Shown here: positions 51,488 through 60,414 of the stretch, in pieces
How the letters are laid out: each line of letters opens with the position of its first letter
Numbering within the stretch: position 1 is the stretch's first letter
Assembly: GCA_046760505.1 (NCBI GenBank)
Contig: JBHIEG010000010.1
Coordinates: forward strand, 1-64,000
Source: CAYFZR01 sp046760505 [NCBI: Candidatus Hydrothermarchaeota archaeon]
GTDB taxonomy: Archaea; CAYFZR01
DNA: 64,000 nt
Direction of reading: 5' to 3'
Position numbers and translations under genes: made by a program
Notes under the pieces: generated by a model
What the model was told of the DNA's origin: nothing
What the model saw: only the letters and a program-made list of their open reading frames with translations
Database searches by the model: none

Positions 51488-52167
51488 GCAAACTATTTGA
51501 TGGAGTCGCTGAAAGGTACGATCTCTGGTATGAGAGCCCCATAGGTAGTTATGCACTTGAACTAGAGAAAGAGATGATTTTAAGATTTTCTGAGCCGAAA
51601 AGAGGAGAAAAAATACTGGATATCGGTTGTGGAACGGGAGTTTTCGCTTCTTCCTTTGCAAAATTGGGATTAGATGTAACATGTCTTGATATCTCAGAAA
51701 AAATGTTGAATGTCGCTAAAACTAAAAGGATAAAAGGGATAAGATTCATTTTAGGCGATGTAAACAGACTTCCATTCGAAGATGAAACCTTTGACATTGT
51801 CATTGCGGTAACCACATTAGAATTCTTGGAAGATCCTGGAAAAGGAATCCGAGAAATGAGGCGCGTTCTCAAAAAGGATGGAAGAATAGTTTTAGGCATA
51901 CTAAACAAATGGAGCCTATGGACACTAGAAAGAAAGATCAGGTCTTTTTTCGAAGAATCGGTATTTAAATCTGCCAGATTTTACAGTGTTTACGAGGTGA
52001 AATCGTTTTTTGGAGACATGAAATTCAATTGGGGCTCAACATTATTCATGCCTCCAAATACTCCGAATTTTATTCTAAAGCATACGAAAAACTTGGAAGA
52101 AATTTTATCCAAATCTATTTTAAAGATCTTCGGCGGCTTTATAGTTATAAAAGCCAGTTTTAGTTAA
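51484..52167 (+). CDS. class I SAM-dependent methyltransferase
   Basis: A 227-residue methyltransferase: ILDIGCGTGVFA (motif I, about residue 40), VTCLDISEKML and RLPFEDETFDIV. It resembles UbiE-type and phospholipid-type enzymes; the substrate is unknown. It overlaps the thiamine-binding gene by four bases (ATGA). Confidence 0.88.
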   Translation: MSKLFDGVAERYDLWYESPIGSYALELEKEMILRFSEPKRGEKILDIGCGTGVFASSFAKLGLDVTCLDISEKMLNVAKTKRIKGIRFILGDVNRLPFEDETFDIVIAVTTLEFLEDPGKGIREMRRVLKKDGRIVLGILNKWSLWTLERKIRSFFEESVFKSARFYSVYEVKSFFGDMKFNWGSTLFMPPNTPNFILKHTKNLEEILSKSILKIFGGFIVIKASFS

Positions 52168-52261
52168 AATGGATTTAATACTCTTTCAATTTCTCGTCCC
52201 TTCTGATTTTTAGATTCTACCTCCAACAATATTTATATATTTTGAATATATATTCATAACT

Positions 52262-52732
52262 ATGGTACGTCCTAAGAAGTGTAGAGAGATATGGCTGAAG
52301 CCAGAGCGTATGTACTACAAGCCTAGGGGAATTCCTGCTAGGGAACTAGAAGAAATCAACCTAACCTTTGACGAACTCGAGGCAATGAGGTTGAGATACC
52401 TTAAGAAACTGCAACAAGAAGATGCTGCCAAAGAAATGAACATCTCGCAACCAACATTTCACAGAACTTTAGAGAGGGCATGGACCAAAATAACAGATGC
52501 TCTGGTAAACGGAAAGGCAATAAATATTGATGGAGGTAATTATTTGATTAGAAAAGGAGAAAGAAGATTTTTATGCTTTGAATGTCAGCACGAGTGGGAG
52601 GAAGTGTTTGGAACTGGAAGGCCTTTTAAGTGCCCAAAGTGTAGTAGCTCGAGTATCCATAGGCATCCTGAAGACAGAGGATATGCAAGAAGACGAGGTA
52701 GAGGTCCGAGAGGGCCTAGATTTGACCGGTAA
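52262..52732 (+). CDS. DUF134 family DNA-binding protein with zinc ribbon
   Basis: A 156-residue protein. The DUF134 sigma-70-r4-like HTH (residues 1-95; TFDELEAMRLRYL, then ISQPTFHRTLERA) is followed by a zinc ribbon (CFEC, CPKC) and an Arg/Gly-rich tail (RRRGRGPRGPRFDR). A TATA-like TTTATATATTTTG about 30 bases upstream indicates leaderless transcription. It is probably a transcription regulator. Confidence 0.88.
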   Translation: MVRPKKCREIWLKPERMYYKPRGIPARELEEINLTFDELEAMRLRYLKKLQQEDAAKEMNISQPTFHRTLERAWTKITDALVNGKAINIDGGNYLIRKGERRFLCFECQHEWEEVFGTGRPFKCPKCSSSSIHRHPEDRGYARRRGRGPRGPRFDR

Positions 52733-52781
52733 GGATCAAAGTTACATAAAAAACTTTAAGTTTTCACGGCTTAACCTTGTT

Positions 52782-53239
52782 ATGAAAGAAAAGAAGAGTT
52801 TGAAGAGGCTTATAATGAGTTTTTAATCTCAAAATGGTTTTTAGATCCCTTAAATGGACTGAAATCAGTTGTTGACAGGTTTTTTAAAGATTATAAAGCA
52901 AGAGAAGGAATCGTTAGAGAATACACAAGAGATAATTACAGATACGCTGTTTTCTTTTCTCTGATAGATGATGTTGGTAATGATTTACCTGCTCATCTAG
53001 AATTCGCCTCAGATTATAGCGGAGAGTACGTCATAATTACTCCTACTGAAAGAACGCCTGCTCCCTTTATAAAATTCTTCAAAGAACGCTCTGATAGACT
53101 CAAGGCTGCAAACATAAAGATATGGGTCGTTGACGTCGATAGAAAATCTATCGATCCTTTCATAGGTTATCCTAAAGATTTTAGACTTCTCAGGGGTTTC
53201 AAAAATCCAAAGCTAGCAAGCATTATAGGTTCCCTTTAG
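52782..53239 (+). CDS. hypothetical protein whose start is broken by a one-base frameshift
   Basis: A 154-codon frame (open from 52775 to TAG 53239) has convincing coding character, with segments such as EFLISKWFLDPLNGLKSVV and FIKFFKERSDRLKAANIKIWV, but contains no ATG, GTG or TTG. An ATG at 52782-52784 lies one base out of frame. If one G were added (ATGG instead of ATG) the gene would read MERKEEFEEAYNEF and continue normally. This is either a sequencing/assembly error, a real frameshift, or non-standard initiation. No family recognised. It lies downstream of DUF134. Confidence 0.65.
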
Positions 53240-53332
53240 AGATGAACGTTAAGCCAAAAAATTGATTTACTTGTTAATGAGACGCTCATCCGCTACGTCA
53301 ACTTTTTTAACATTAGAAAATTTAAGAAATCC

Positions 53333-53614
53333 ATGGACGAAGAATTGCTGAAGATAAAAGCCATGATCACCAGGTGGTATGAGACCTATAGAAAAATGGA
53401 GCCTAGCGAAACGACCATCTATATGTTTATAGACGCAATACAAAGAGTTGTTGAAATATATCTTCCTGATTTGTATCGGACAAAGTCCATAAGCCCAGAA
53501 GATTATTCAGAATTGATGTCTTACTGCGAAGATTTATTGGAAAGACTTAAGAAAGAGTTTGGTCTTCAAGACACTACATTGATATGGGATCCAAGGGGCG
53601 TTGCACCGATATAA
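53333..53614 (+). CDS. hypothetical helical protein
   Basis: A 93-residue helical protein (ITRWYETYRKMEPSETTIYMF then ELMSYCEDLLERLKKEF) with a conserved-looking end DPRGVAPI. No family recognised. AAAATTTAAG about 15-25 bases upstream suggests a leaderless start. It is convergent with the coiled-coil gene of the cetZ operon. Confidence 0.6.
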   Translation: MDEELLKIKAMITRWYETYRKMEPSETTIYMFIDAIQRVVEIYLPDLYRTKSISPEDYSELMSYCEDLLERLKKEFGLQDTTLIWDPRGVAPI

Positions 53615-53680
53615 CCTAGAATAACTAGATTTCCATGTTATTAGCTTTTCATATGAATCCTTAAAACTTTCAAAAATATA

Positions 53681-54535
53681 TTACAGAATGCCCTCTCTCA
53701 CAAATTCGTTTATTATTGGTATGTAGTCTTTCCTGAGTTTATAAACTTCTCCTTCGGTGTTATCTTTCTCGACAAAGTTTTTAGATATAAGTGCCTCCAA
53801 ATCATACTTCACATCGCTCTTGCTCAACAAAGCCTTTTCACTGATTTTATTCATATCCAGAGACTCGTATTCAAAGAGTGCGCGTATCATCCTTTTTTGG
53901 GTGTCAGAAAGTGTAATAAAAGTCTTAAATCTTTCTTTTGCGGAAAGTTCTCCTTCCCTGTAGCTCTTGTAAATTTCCGCATCTTTTTTCCCTAGTTCGT
54001 TTTTTAGATCTTCTATAATCTTGTCGTATCTTTTTTCCAGTTGTTCGAGTTTATTTTTATATTCGTTCTCTATCTTCTCTACTTCCTTCATTATTGATAC
54101 ATTAATTTGATCCTTAATCTCAGCGAGTTCGTTTTCCAGTGTCAGTTTTTCGGTCTTCAGTTCTTGATTTAAAATTTCTGCTTCATTCAATTTATTTTTT
54201 AATAATGAAACTTCTTCTTCTAACTTTTTATTCAGTTCTTTAAGATCTAATAACTCGTCTCTAACTTTAATGTTTTCTATGAGTTTTTCAACTTTATCTT
54301 CGTATGAAGATAAAATTTTTTCTATTTTTTCCTCGTAAACAGAGATTTTCTCCTTCAATTTTAACTCTTCTTTCTCAAAATCCTCCAATTTATTCTGTAG
54401 TTCAACCTTTTCTTTTTGTAAGTCTCCTATAGTTTTGTATACCTGATCTAATTCTTCTTGTAAATCTTTTTTTCTTTTTTCAAGTTCTTCTATCTTTTCA
54501 TTCAGTTTTTCAACCTCATTTTTATTACCGAACAT
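53681..54535 (-). CDS. coiled-coil protein with C-terminal wHTH
   Basis: A 284-residue protein. A long coiled coil (about 5-195, Glu/Lys/Leu heptads) is followed by a winged helix (about 205-284; DTQKRMIRALFEYESLDMNKI then YDLEALISKNFV). It starts four bases after the stop of the cetZ-like gene, so the two form an operon. It may be a structural partner of the filament or couple it to transcription; unknown. Confidence 0.65.
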   Translation of the reverse strand: MFGNKNEVEKLNEKIEELEKRKKDLQEELDQVYKTIGDLQKEKVELQNKLEDFEKEELKLKEKISVYEEKIEKILSSYEDKVEKLIENIKVRDELLDLKELNKKLEEEVSLLKNKLNEAEILNQELKTEKLTLENELAEIKDQINVSIMKEVEKIENEYKNKLEQLEKRYDKIIEDLKNELGKKDAEIYKSYREGELSAKERFKTFITLSDTQKRMIRALFEYESLDMNKISEKALLSKSDVKYDLEALISKNFVEKDNTEGEVYKLRKDYIPIINEFVREGIL

Positions 54536-54539
54536 AAAA

Positions 54540-55619
54540 TCACGTGTAAAAAGATTCTAGCTCTTCTCCATCTCTTAGTAGATCATACAAACTTTTTTCT
54601 GCTTCTATTACAGCTGCTTTTAAGTCTGCCGCGGCATTTTTTGCATACATCATAATTTCATCTATCCTTGGGGACCTGTAAACGCCGCTCAATAGGGCGA
54701 GAATCTCAACTTGATCTGCGTTTGGCTTCGGGTAGATTCCTCTAAATACCTGATGACCCTTTATCGTTTCCTTGAGAAACTCTAGTCCCTCAAATATCTC
54801 ACTTGCTGCGAGACACTTCATGGGTCCGCTTATAGCAACTATGGCCTTCAGTGCTGTCTTAACGTCTATATCCAGATATAAACCTTCATCAGGCTTTATT
54901 GCTTTCTCTATCAGAGGAGTTATTGAGTTTACGCTTTTTACCGGTTCATTTACATAGCCTATTGTTGCTATTCCTCCAAAACCGCTTAAAGTTGCTTTTA
55001 CATCGTTTCCGTCTATTATCTGTTCTCCCGACATCGTCGTAAATCTGACCAACGTGTTGATCCTGCTCACTATGGCCCTGTTTATGTTTTCATAGGCGGT
55101 TGAGATATCTTCATCAGCCGATCTTAACCTCTCATTATCTATCAGAATTAATGCATCCACTGCCTTGTTCATTCCTGACAAGCCTATGGCTGAATTTATT
55201 ATGGCTTGGTCTCCCTCAATCGCTAGTGGAAGAACGCCAATTCCCACAACCAAACTTTCTGGAAATTCTTCTTTTATTTTTTGGGCTATGATTGGGGCTC
55301 CTCCAGATCCTGTGCCCCCTCCCAACCCTGCTGATACAAAGTATATGTCAATATCTTGGGATCCGATTTCTTTAATCTTTTTGTAGACATCCTGGATATC
55401 CGAGTTCGCCGCATCTCTACCTTTCAGCGGATTAGCACCGACGCCTCTACCTCTCGTTATTGATTTACCTATCAACACCCTATTTTCCGAGGGAATGAAA
55501 TTTAGCCATGAAAGATCTTGTCTGGCCGTATTAATTGCCAGAGCGCTGTAACCGCTGCTGCTGAACACGTCGGCAATTTTTGTACCGCAATGACCGACCC
55601 CGACCACTACTATTTTCAA
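54540..55619 (-). CDS. cetZ: CetZ-like tubulin-superfamily GTPase
   Basis: A 359-residue tubulin/FtsZ-superfamily GTPase. The start KIVVVGVGHCGTKIADVF is the Rossmann loop; the G-box GLGGGTGSGGAP carries the tubulin/CetZ-type GSG rather than GTG. It lacks the classic FtsZ C-terminal peptide. CetZ proteins set cell shape in haloarchaea. TTG 55619 is preferred because GGAGGT lies seven bases upstream; TTG 55625 is too close. It is divergent from the DUF515 gene and its control region has TGTCWGACA sites like those of ftsZ. Confidence 0.85.
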   Translation of the reverse strand: MKIVVVGVGHCGTKIADVFSSSGYSALAINTARQDLSWLNFIPSENRVLIGKSITRGRGVGANPLKGRDAANSDIQDVYKKIKEIGSQDIDIYFVSAGLGGGTGSGGAPIIAQKIKEEFPESLVVGIGVLPLAIEGDQAIINSAIGLSGMNKAVDALILIDNERLRSADEDISTAYENINRAIVSRINTLVRFTTMSGEQIIDGNDVKATLSGFGGIATIGYVNEPVKSVNSITPLIEKAIKPDEGLYLDIDVKTALKAIVAISGPMKCLAASEIFEGLEFLKETIKGHQVFRGIYPKPNADQVEILALLSGVYRSPRIDEIMMYAKNAAADLKAAVIEAEKSLYDLLRDGEELESFYT

Positions 55620-55666
55620 TACCAATACCTCCAGTCTGGTAATTTCTTTTTTTTTGTATAAATTTC

Positions 55667-55679
55667 TTTGTCAGACAAA
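55667..55679. promoter_or_regulatory. TTTGTCAGACAAA palindrome upstream of cetZ
   Basis: A perfect 13-base palindrome (TTTGTC-A-GACAAA) just upstream of the minus-strand TATA (about 55655-55664) of the cetZ-like gene. It belongs to the TGTC(A/T)GACA family seen at ftsZ. Confidence 0.6.
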
Positions 55680-55720
55680 ATTAGCCCAAATATCACAAAA
55701 TTTATCAAAAACCATAAATA

Positions 55721-55729
55721 TGTCTGACA
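55721..55729. promoter_or_regulatory. TGTCTGACA palindrome at the DUF515 promoter
   Basis: A perfect 9-base palindrome immediately after the TATA-like CATAAATA (55713-55720) of the DUF515 gene, where a bound protein would block transcription. The centre is 52 bases, close to five helical turns, from the centre of the palindrome at 55667. Confidence 0.6.
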
Positions 55730-55772
55730 ACACCCTTAACTAAAAGGACAAATGCTTTTTAGGAGTGCAAGC

Positions 55773-57092
55773 ATGGCAAGGGCAGAAGACATAAGAGAAA
55801 AAATAAGTGACTTGAGGGCTAGAATACCCGCGGCAGAGCCTATACCAGAGGAACCAAAAAGGCCACTGGATATTAGATTGATCGTTGGTTCTATAGTTTT
55901 TTTGGTAATTATTGGTGCAGTAGCCAGCGGCATAACCTACTTTGGATATATAAAACCCAAAAGAGAAAAATTAAAGGAAGCACAGATAGAAAAATTGAAG
56001 GAGATACAAGAAGCCTTTAAGGGAATAGAATCCAGTACAATAAGATCTGAACTGATAAAGAAAGTAAGAGATGCAAGAACAGCGGAAGAAGTTAAAGGAA
56101 TAGACGTAAGAGGTCCGGCATCTTTTGAAAAACTTAGATTCGAGAAATTGAATTTAGTAGAGAGCTCATACAAAGGGCCCCTTGCATATCATCCCGATAA
56201 AAGACGACTTATAAGTGAAATTAATAATGCCAAGGACATCTCGGATCTGAAGGCTATTGACGTGGAGGGATCTGCACTAAAGGCATGGCGTACCTATCTA
56301 GAAGGCCTCATTGAGGAATCAGTAAACGAGAAAGGAAAAGTTGAGATCTTCGAGAAAGAAATACCCTCAGTCGTTGACAAGGAAAGGGCATTGGCAATAG
56401 TAAGGGATGCAACACTTGAGCAACTAATGGAAATAACCGTAAAATATCCTGAGCCTGACGCAACATTGGGATTCCCCATAGTGCTGGATAGAGTAAACGC
56501 GGCATCTGGCATCTTATCTGTTGGGGACTACGTGGATGTCTTTGTTAGAGGAGAGAGCATAGAAAATACAAGCTTGGTAACGAGGCAGGCAAGAATACTT
56601 GCCATATTCCAAGAAAGAACTAGAGGTCAAATTTCTCTCTCGGAATCAGAGCAGAAATACGATACTGGCGGCGGTTATGAGTCTAAAGGCGTGGTAACAT
56701 CCTCGTCAATATCAACTGCAGGAGCGTCTGGGGCATCTCTCACAGCTTTACCTTGGCAGGATTACATAGGAACCGGAAGTGCAGGTTTAAAATCTAGGGC
56801 AAGAAGTACCACATACACCGTAGATTTGATAGAAATCATAAAGGCCGCGTCGGCAAATAAGGTAAGCGAGAGTTATGTCAGGCACATGTTAAGCGACTAT
56901 GGAATCAGGCTCACGGATCTCGAATACACTTCACAGCTCGGTGACTTTGATGCGAAGTATATGATCTTGGTGGAAATACCAAAAGAAACGATACCAGTCG
57001 TTTTACAGGCGAATGAGCCAAAGCCAGGCCAGATAACTTCTCATAAAATCTATCTCTGCCCTATACCAGATCAGACAAAGATACTTGAATAG
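55773..57092 (+). CDS. DUF515 family membrane protein
   Basis: A 439-residue protein of the archaeal DUF515 family. A cytoplasmic start (EDIREKISDLRARI), one membrane helix (about 42-64, LIVGSIVFLVIIGAVASGITY), a helical linker with repeated EIxxAKDISDLKAIDV-like turns, and a SAF/CpaB-like domain (VNAASGILSVGDYVDVFV, around residue 242) follow. CpaB-type domains occur in pilus assembly, so an envelope or pilus role is possible. ATG 55773 follows GGAGTG. It is divergent from cetZ and precedes a secreted Ig-like protein. Confidence 0.75.
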   Translation: MARAEDIREKISDLRARIPAAEPIPEEPKRPLDIRLIVGSIVFLVIIGAVASGITYFGYIKPKREKLKEAQIEKLKEIQEAFKGIESSTIRSELIKKVRDARTAEEVKGIDVRGPASFEKLRFEKLNLVESSYKGPLAYHPDKRRLISEINNAKDISDLKAIDVEGSALKAWRTYLEGLIEESVNEKGKVEIFEKEIPSVVDKERALAIVRDATLEQLMEITVKYPEPDATLGFPIVLDRVNAASGILSVGDYVDVFVRGESIENTSLVTRQARILAIFQERTRGQISLSESEQKYDTGGGYESKGVVTSSSISTAGASGASLTALPWQDYIGTGSAGLKSRARSTTYTVDLIEIIKAASANKVSESYVRHMLSDYGIRLTDLEYTSQLGDFDAKYMILVEIPKETIPVVLQANEPKPGQITSHKIYLCPIPDQTKILE

Positions 57093-57101
57093 GTGAATTA
57101 A

Positions 57102-58358
57102 TTGAAGAAATCAGGTCTGTTGTTTATCATTCTTCTTTTACTTGCGAGTACTGGATACGCTCAGGTAACGGTGACCGTTATCTCAGTACCAGAGAGCGTC
57201 GATATTGGAGAGACCGTTACCATAAGTGTTACCGTTACAGATCTTGGCAACTTTACATTTGGCTATACTTGGCTTCAAATCAGAGATCCTGTAGGAGATG
57301 TCGTACTCAATCAAACTCAATACGTAAATCCCTCTTCTTTTTCTTGGACTCCTACTGCGGCTGATGAAGCCGGTACCTATACAGCCACTGCTAGGGTAAG
57401 AAACGGTAACGATACTGCTTGGATTGGACAGGGCAGTGATACATTTACAGTAACGGTTTTACCAACAGGCGCTGAGGTTCCTGGTGCAGCCCCTGAATTG
57501 GTTAGGGGAGAAATAAGAATAACAAAACTTAAAACTTCCATCACCGCTACGATCAAAAACGAAGGTACAACAAGGAGGTATATTGCAGGGGTACACTTTC
57601 CATATGAGTGGAGTACCTTCAGCATTAACGAATCCACAGAGTATGAGATGTATCAAGGTACCACCGGGTGGTGGATACAACCAGGGCAAACGAGAACCAT
57701 AGTTTTAAGAGATTTAGAGGCGGAGCAAGAACCCTTAGCGACAATCGATATACCTGAGGTTACTGTCGCAGAGCTTACATTGGGAGGATTGCCATTCATC
57801 CAATGGTTTTCCTCTCAGTACGTGGATCCTTTTTCGTTAGAGGATCAGGTGAAAAATGTAAAGGTTCTTCGTTGGTGGCAAAAGGTAGAATTTACAGTAG
57901 AAAATACCGGTGATTTTCCTGTTGCATTCGCCTTTGGCGCTCCAATAGTAGTAGAACACGCTGCATTAACGAGAGCAGAGCCTTCTTCAATACTAGATGC
58001 TGCAAAGGTGCAAGATGTGGCATCAAAGGACGAATTCACATGGCCAGATTTTCGCATGCGTACAGTAGCTCCAGAGTTGGTGGATATTCCCTCTTGGGAC
58101 GAATGGTTTGAAGGTGGAGGACTTGCAAAATTGAGCAGTGGATCTCTTGCAACAACAACTCCTTTCATTTGGGAAAGAGGGGCACTAGAACTTAAAAAGG
58201 CACAACCTACGGTAGAGCCTGCATGGGTATGCACGTTGATGCCAGGACAGAAATTAAAGATAGTGTATGCATACGAGTTCAGGGAAGACATGACTCTGAG
58301 AAGTCTAATTCAAAGAGAGCAGCCAAAGTTCGCCAAATCGTGGTATGAGTGGTATTGA
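57102..58358 (+). CDS. secreted Ig-like domain protein
   Basis: A 418-residue exported protein. A signal peptide (about 1-20, ending GYAQV) precedes an Ig/CARDB-like domain (about 22-125; PESVDIGETVTISVTVTDLG) and a larger beta-rich domain with two repeated-looking halves (FPYEWSTF, then FTVENTGDFPVAFAF). No membrane anchor is obvious. It starts at TTG 57102 after AGGTGA and overlaps mptD by 14 bases. It is probably a surface partner of the DUF515 protein. Confidence 0.65.
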   Translation: MKKSGLLFIILLLLASTGYAQVTVTVISVPESVDIGETVTISVTVTDLGNFTFGYTWLQIRDPVGDVVLNQTQYVNPSSFSWTPTAADEAGTYTATARVRNGNDTAWIGQGSDTFTVTVLPTGAEVPGAAPELVRGEIRITKLKTSITATIKNEGTTRRYIAGVHFPYEWSTFSINESTEYEMYQGTTGWWIQPGQTRTIVLRDLEAEQEPLATIDIPEVTVAELTLGGLPFIQWFSSQYVDPFSLEDQVKNVKVLRWWQKVEFTVENTGDFPVAFAFGAPIVVEHAALTRAEPSSILDAAKVQDVASKDEFTWPDFRMRTVAPELVDIPSWDEWFEGGGLAKLSSGSLATTTPFIWERGALELKKAQPTVEPAWVCTLMPGQKLKIVYAYEFREDMTLRSLIQREQPKFAKSWYEWY

Positions 58359-58719
58359 TAAATTCTTCAAGAATTTAACTCCTAGAGAAAGGGCTCTGTT
58401 TGAATCAGGTATAAAATTAGGAGCGATATTTCACCAGTTCATCGGCACACCTGTTAGCCTATTCTCAGTAGATTCTTTGGAAAGAACCATAGAAGAATGT
58501 GTCTTAAACCAATTTTTCGTATCAGATGTGTCAGTAAGAATAGATAAAGAAAAGTTAAGACAAAGATGTGAAAAGCACGGATACGCCACGCTCTCTTCAG
58601 AAATGCTAGAGGTTTTGGTGATCGTGAAAGTTGAGAATGTAAAGGTTATTTCGAGATTAAAATATATAGAGGATCTTGATTATCCTTTAATGTACGTTGA
58701 AGGTATAGTCGAGATCTAG
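58345..58719 (+). CDS. mptD: archaeal dihydroneopterin aldolase MptD
   Basis: A 124-residue protein of the archaeal DHNA family: LTPRERALFESGIKLGAIFHQFIGTPV (shortened; residues about 10-37) and YIEDLDYPLMYVEGIVEI at the end. MptD cleaves 7,8-dihydroneopterin to 6-hydroxymethyl-dihydropterin for tetrahydromethanopterin synthesis. It implies H4MPT-type C1 carriers in this organism. It is followed directly by adenine deaminase. Confidence 0.88.
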   Translation: MSGIDKFFKNLTPRERALFESGIKLGAIFHQFIGTPVSLFSVDSLERTIEECVLNQFFVSDVSVRIDKEKLRQRCEKHGYATLSSEMLEVLVIVKVENVKVISRLKYIEDLDYPLMYVEGIVEI

Positions 58720-58728
58720 GTGTTTTTC

Positions 58729-60414
58729 ATGTTGAGTGAAACCATAGAGGCTTGTCTGGGTTACAGAGAGTGCGATCTAGTGTTAGAAGGACCTGTTTTC
58801 AACCCTTATACTCAAAAAATAGAATATGAAAGGTTGGGAGTTTACAGAGGAAAGTTTGTTGGCTTCTCTAAAGATTTGATGGGAAAGATGCTTGAATTCG
58901 ATGGAATATTGATTCCTGGATTGATTGATGCACACATCCATATAGAGAGCTCCATGCTTATACCGAGAGAGTTCGCAAGGGTGGTACTTCCTAGAGGAAC
59001 TTCTACAGTGGTTTGTGATCCTCACGAGATTGCAAATGTATTAGGAAAAGAAGGAATAAATTTTATGATAGATGATTCTAAAGCGACTCCATTAAATTTT
59101 TACTTCCTAGCTCCTTCATGCGTTCCCTCCAGTAATCTGGAAACATCTGGAGCAAAAATTGATTCTAAAGATATCGAGGAAATTCTTGAACTGAAGGAAA
59201 TTATAGGTCTTGGGGAGGTAATGAATTTTCCTGCTGTAATAGAAAGAGAGCCTGAAATTTTGAGAAAAATAGGAATATCAAAAGAAAAGATAATCGAAGG
59301 TCATTGTCCGGGATTGAAAGGTAAAGAACTGAATGCATACTTATCAACTGGTATAATTTCAGATCACGAATGCTCCGATAAGGACGAAGCCATTGAAAAA
59401 CTGAAGAGAGGCATTTATCTCATGATTAGAGAAGGTACTGCCTCAAAGAACCTCCATGACTTGGCTGAAGTTATTAAAGAGGTTTGTGGTAGAAGATGCA
59501 TTCTCGTATCAGATGATAGAGATCCAATAGACCTCAAGAGAGAAGGGCATGTAGACCATCTCGTAAGGCGTGCAATTGAAGAAGGAATAGATCCTGAGAT
59601 AGCAGTTACGCTTGTTACTCTTAACCCAAGTGAATATTTAAGACTAAAAATATTTTCTCCCGGGAGTAATGCAGATTTTGTTATAGTAGACTCCCTTGAT
59701 GATTTTAATGTTATGTTTAACATAGTAAATGGGGAAGTTGTAAGTGAAAAAGGAATTTTAAAAATTGATATTCCGGAATACAAAGGAATACACAAAGATA
59801 CGATGAATTTAGGCGAAATATCATCTAAAGACTTTTTATTGAGAACTGACAAAGAAAATACTCGTGTAAAAGTAATTGAAATAGTAGAAGGACAGATATT
59901 CACCAGAAAAAGAGTTTTTCCAATGGAAGGTAAAGAACTATCCTCGGATACAGAAAGAGACATCCTGAAGATAGCAGTTGTAGAAAGACACAAAAATTCT
60001 GGAAGGATATCAAAAGGATTCGTACACGGATTTAATTTAAAAAAAGGAGCTATAGCATCAAGCATTTCCCACGATTCCCACAACATAATAGCAGTAGGTG
60101 TAGAAGATGATTCAATTGCAAAAGCTGTTAATGAAGTCAAAAGAATGAAGGGAGGAATATCCTGCGTTTTAGAGGGAAAAACGATTTCATTAGCCCTTCC
60201 TGTAGGTGGTTTGATGAGTAACAGGCCTGTTGAATATGTATCAAGCAATTTGGAAAAGATAAATGAAACAATTAGAAATATGGGTTGCAACCTGAGAAAC
60301 CCTGTCATGACACTATCTTTCTTGGCTTTGCCTGTGATACCTGAATTGAAAATTACAGACTACGGACTGGTAGAGAACTTTAAAGTAGTTGATTTGGAGG
60401 AAAGTGATGAATAA
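58729..60414 (+). CDS. ade: adenine deaminase
   Basis: A 561-residue amidohydrolase that deaminates adenine to hypoxanthine. Metal-site motifs are DAHIHIESSM, DPHEIANV, IEGHCPGL and SDDRDPIDL, and the C-terminal domain has HDSHNIIAVG. The length fits the family. ATG 58729 follows AGGTG by six bases; GTG 58720 is upstream in frame. Purine salvage; it overlaps the THEP1 gene by eight bases. Confidence 0.94.
   Translation: MLSETIEACLGYRECDLVLEGPVFNPYTQKIEYERLGVYRGKFVGFSKDLMGKMLEFDGILIPGLIDAHIHIESSMLIPREFARVVLPRGTSTVVCDPHEIANVLGKEGINFMIDDSKATPLNFYFLAPSCVPSSNLETSGAKIDSKDIEEILELKEIIGLGEVMNFPAVIEREPEILRKIGISKEKIIEGHCPGLKGKELNAYLSTGIISDHECSDKDEAIEKLKRGIYLMIREGTASKNLHDLAEVIKEVCGRRCILVSDDRDPIDLKREGHVDHLVRRAIEEGIDPEIAVTLVTLNPSEYLRLKIFSPGSNADFVIVDSLDDFNVMFNIVNGEVVSEKGILKIDIPEYKGIHKDTMNLGEISSKDFLLRTDKENTRVKVIEIVEGQIFTRKRVFPMEGKELSSDTERDILKIAVVERHKNSGRISKGFVHGFNLKKGAIASSISHDSHNIIAVGVEDDSIAKAVNEVKRMKGGISCVLEGKTISLALPVGGLMSNRPVEYVSSNLEKINETIRNMGCNLRNPVMTLSFLALPVIPELKITDYGLVENFKVVDLEESDE

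Noticed and set aside
52578-52826. 82-codon frame overlapping the end of DUF134
   Set aside because: Its first half is an out-of-frame reading of DUF134; only its ATG at 52782 is of interest as the probable start of the frameshifted gene.
59415-60308. 297-codon open frame antisense to adenine deaminase
   Set aside because: It lies wholly opposite a well-identified gene, is rich in Ser/Leu/Phe as expected for antisense of charged codons, and has no ribosome-binding site or family motif.
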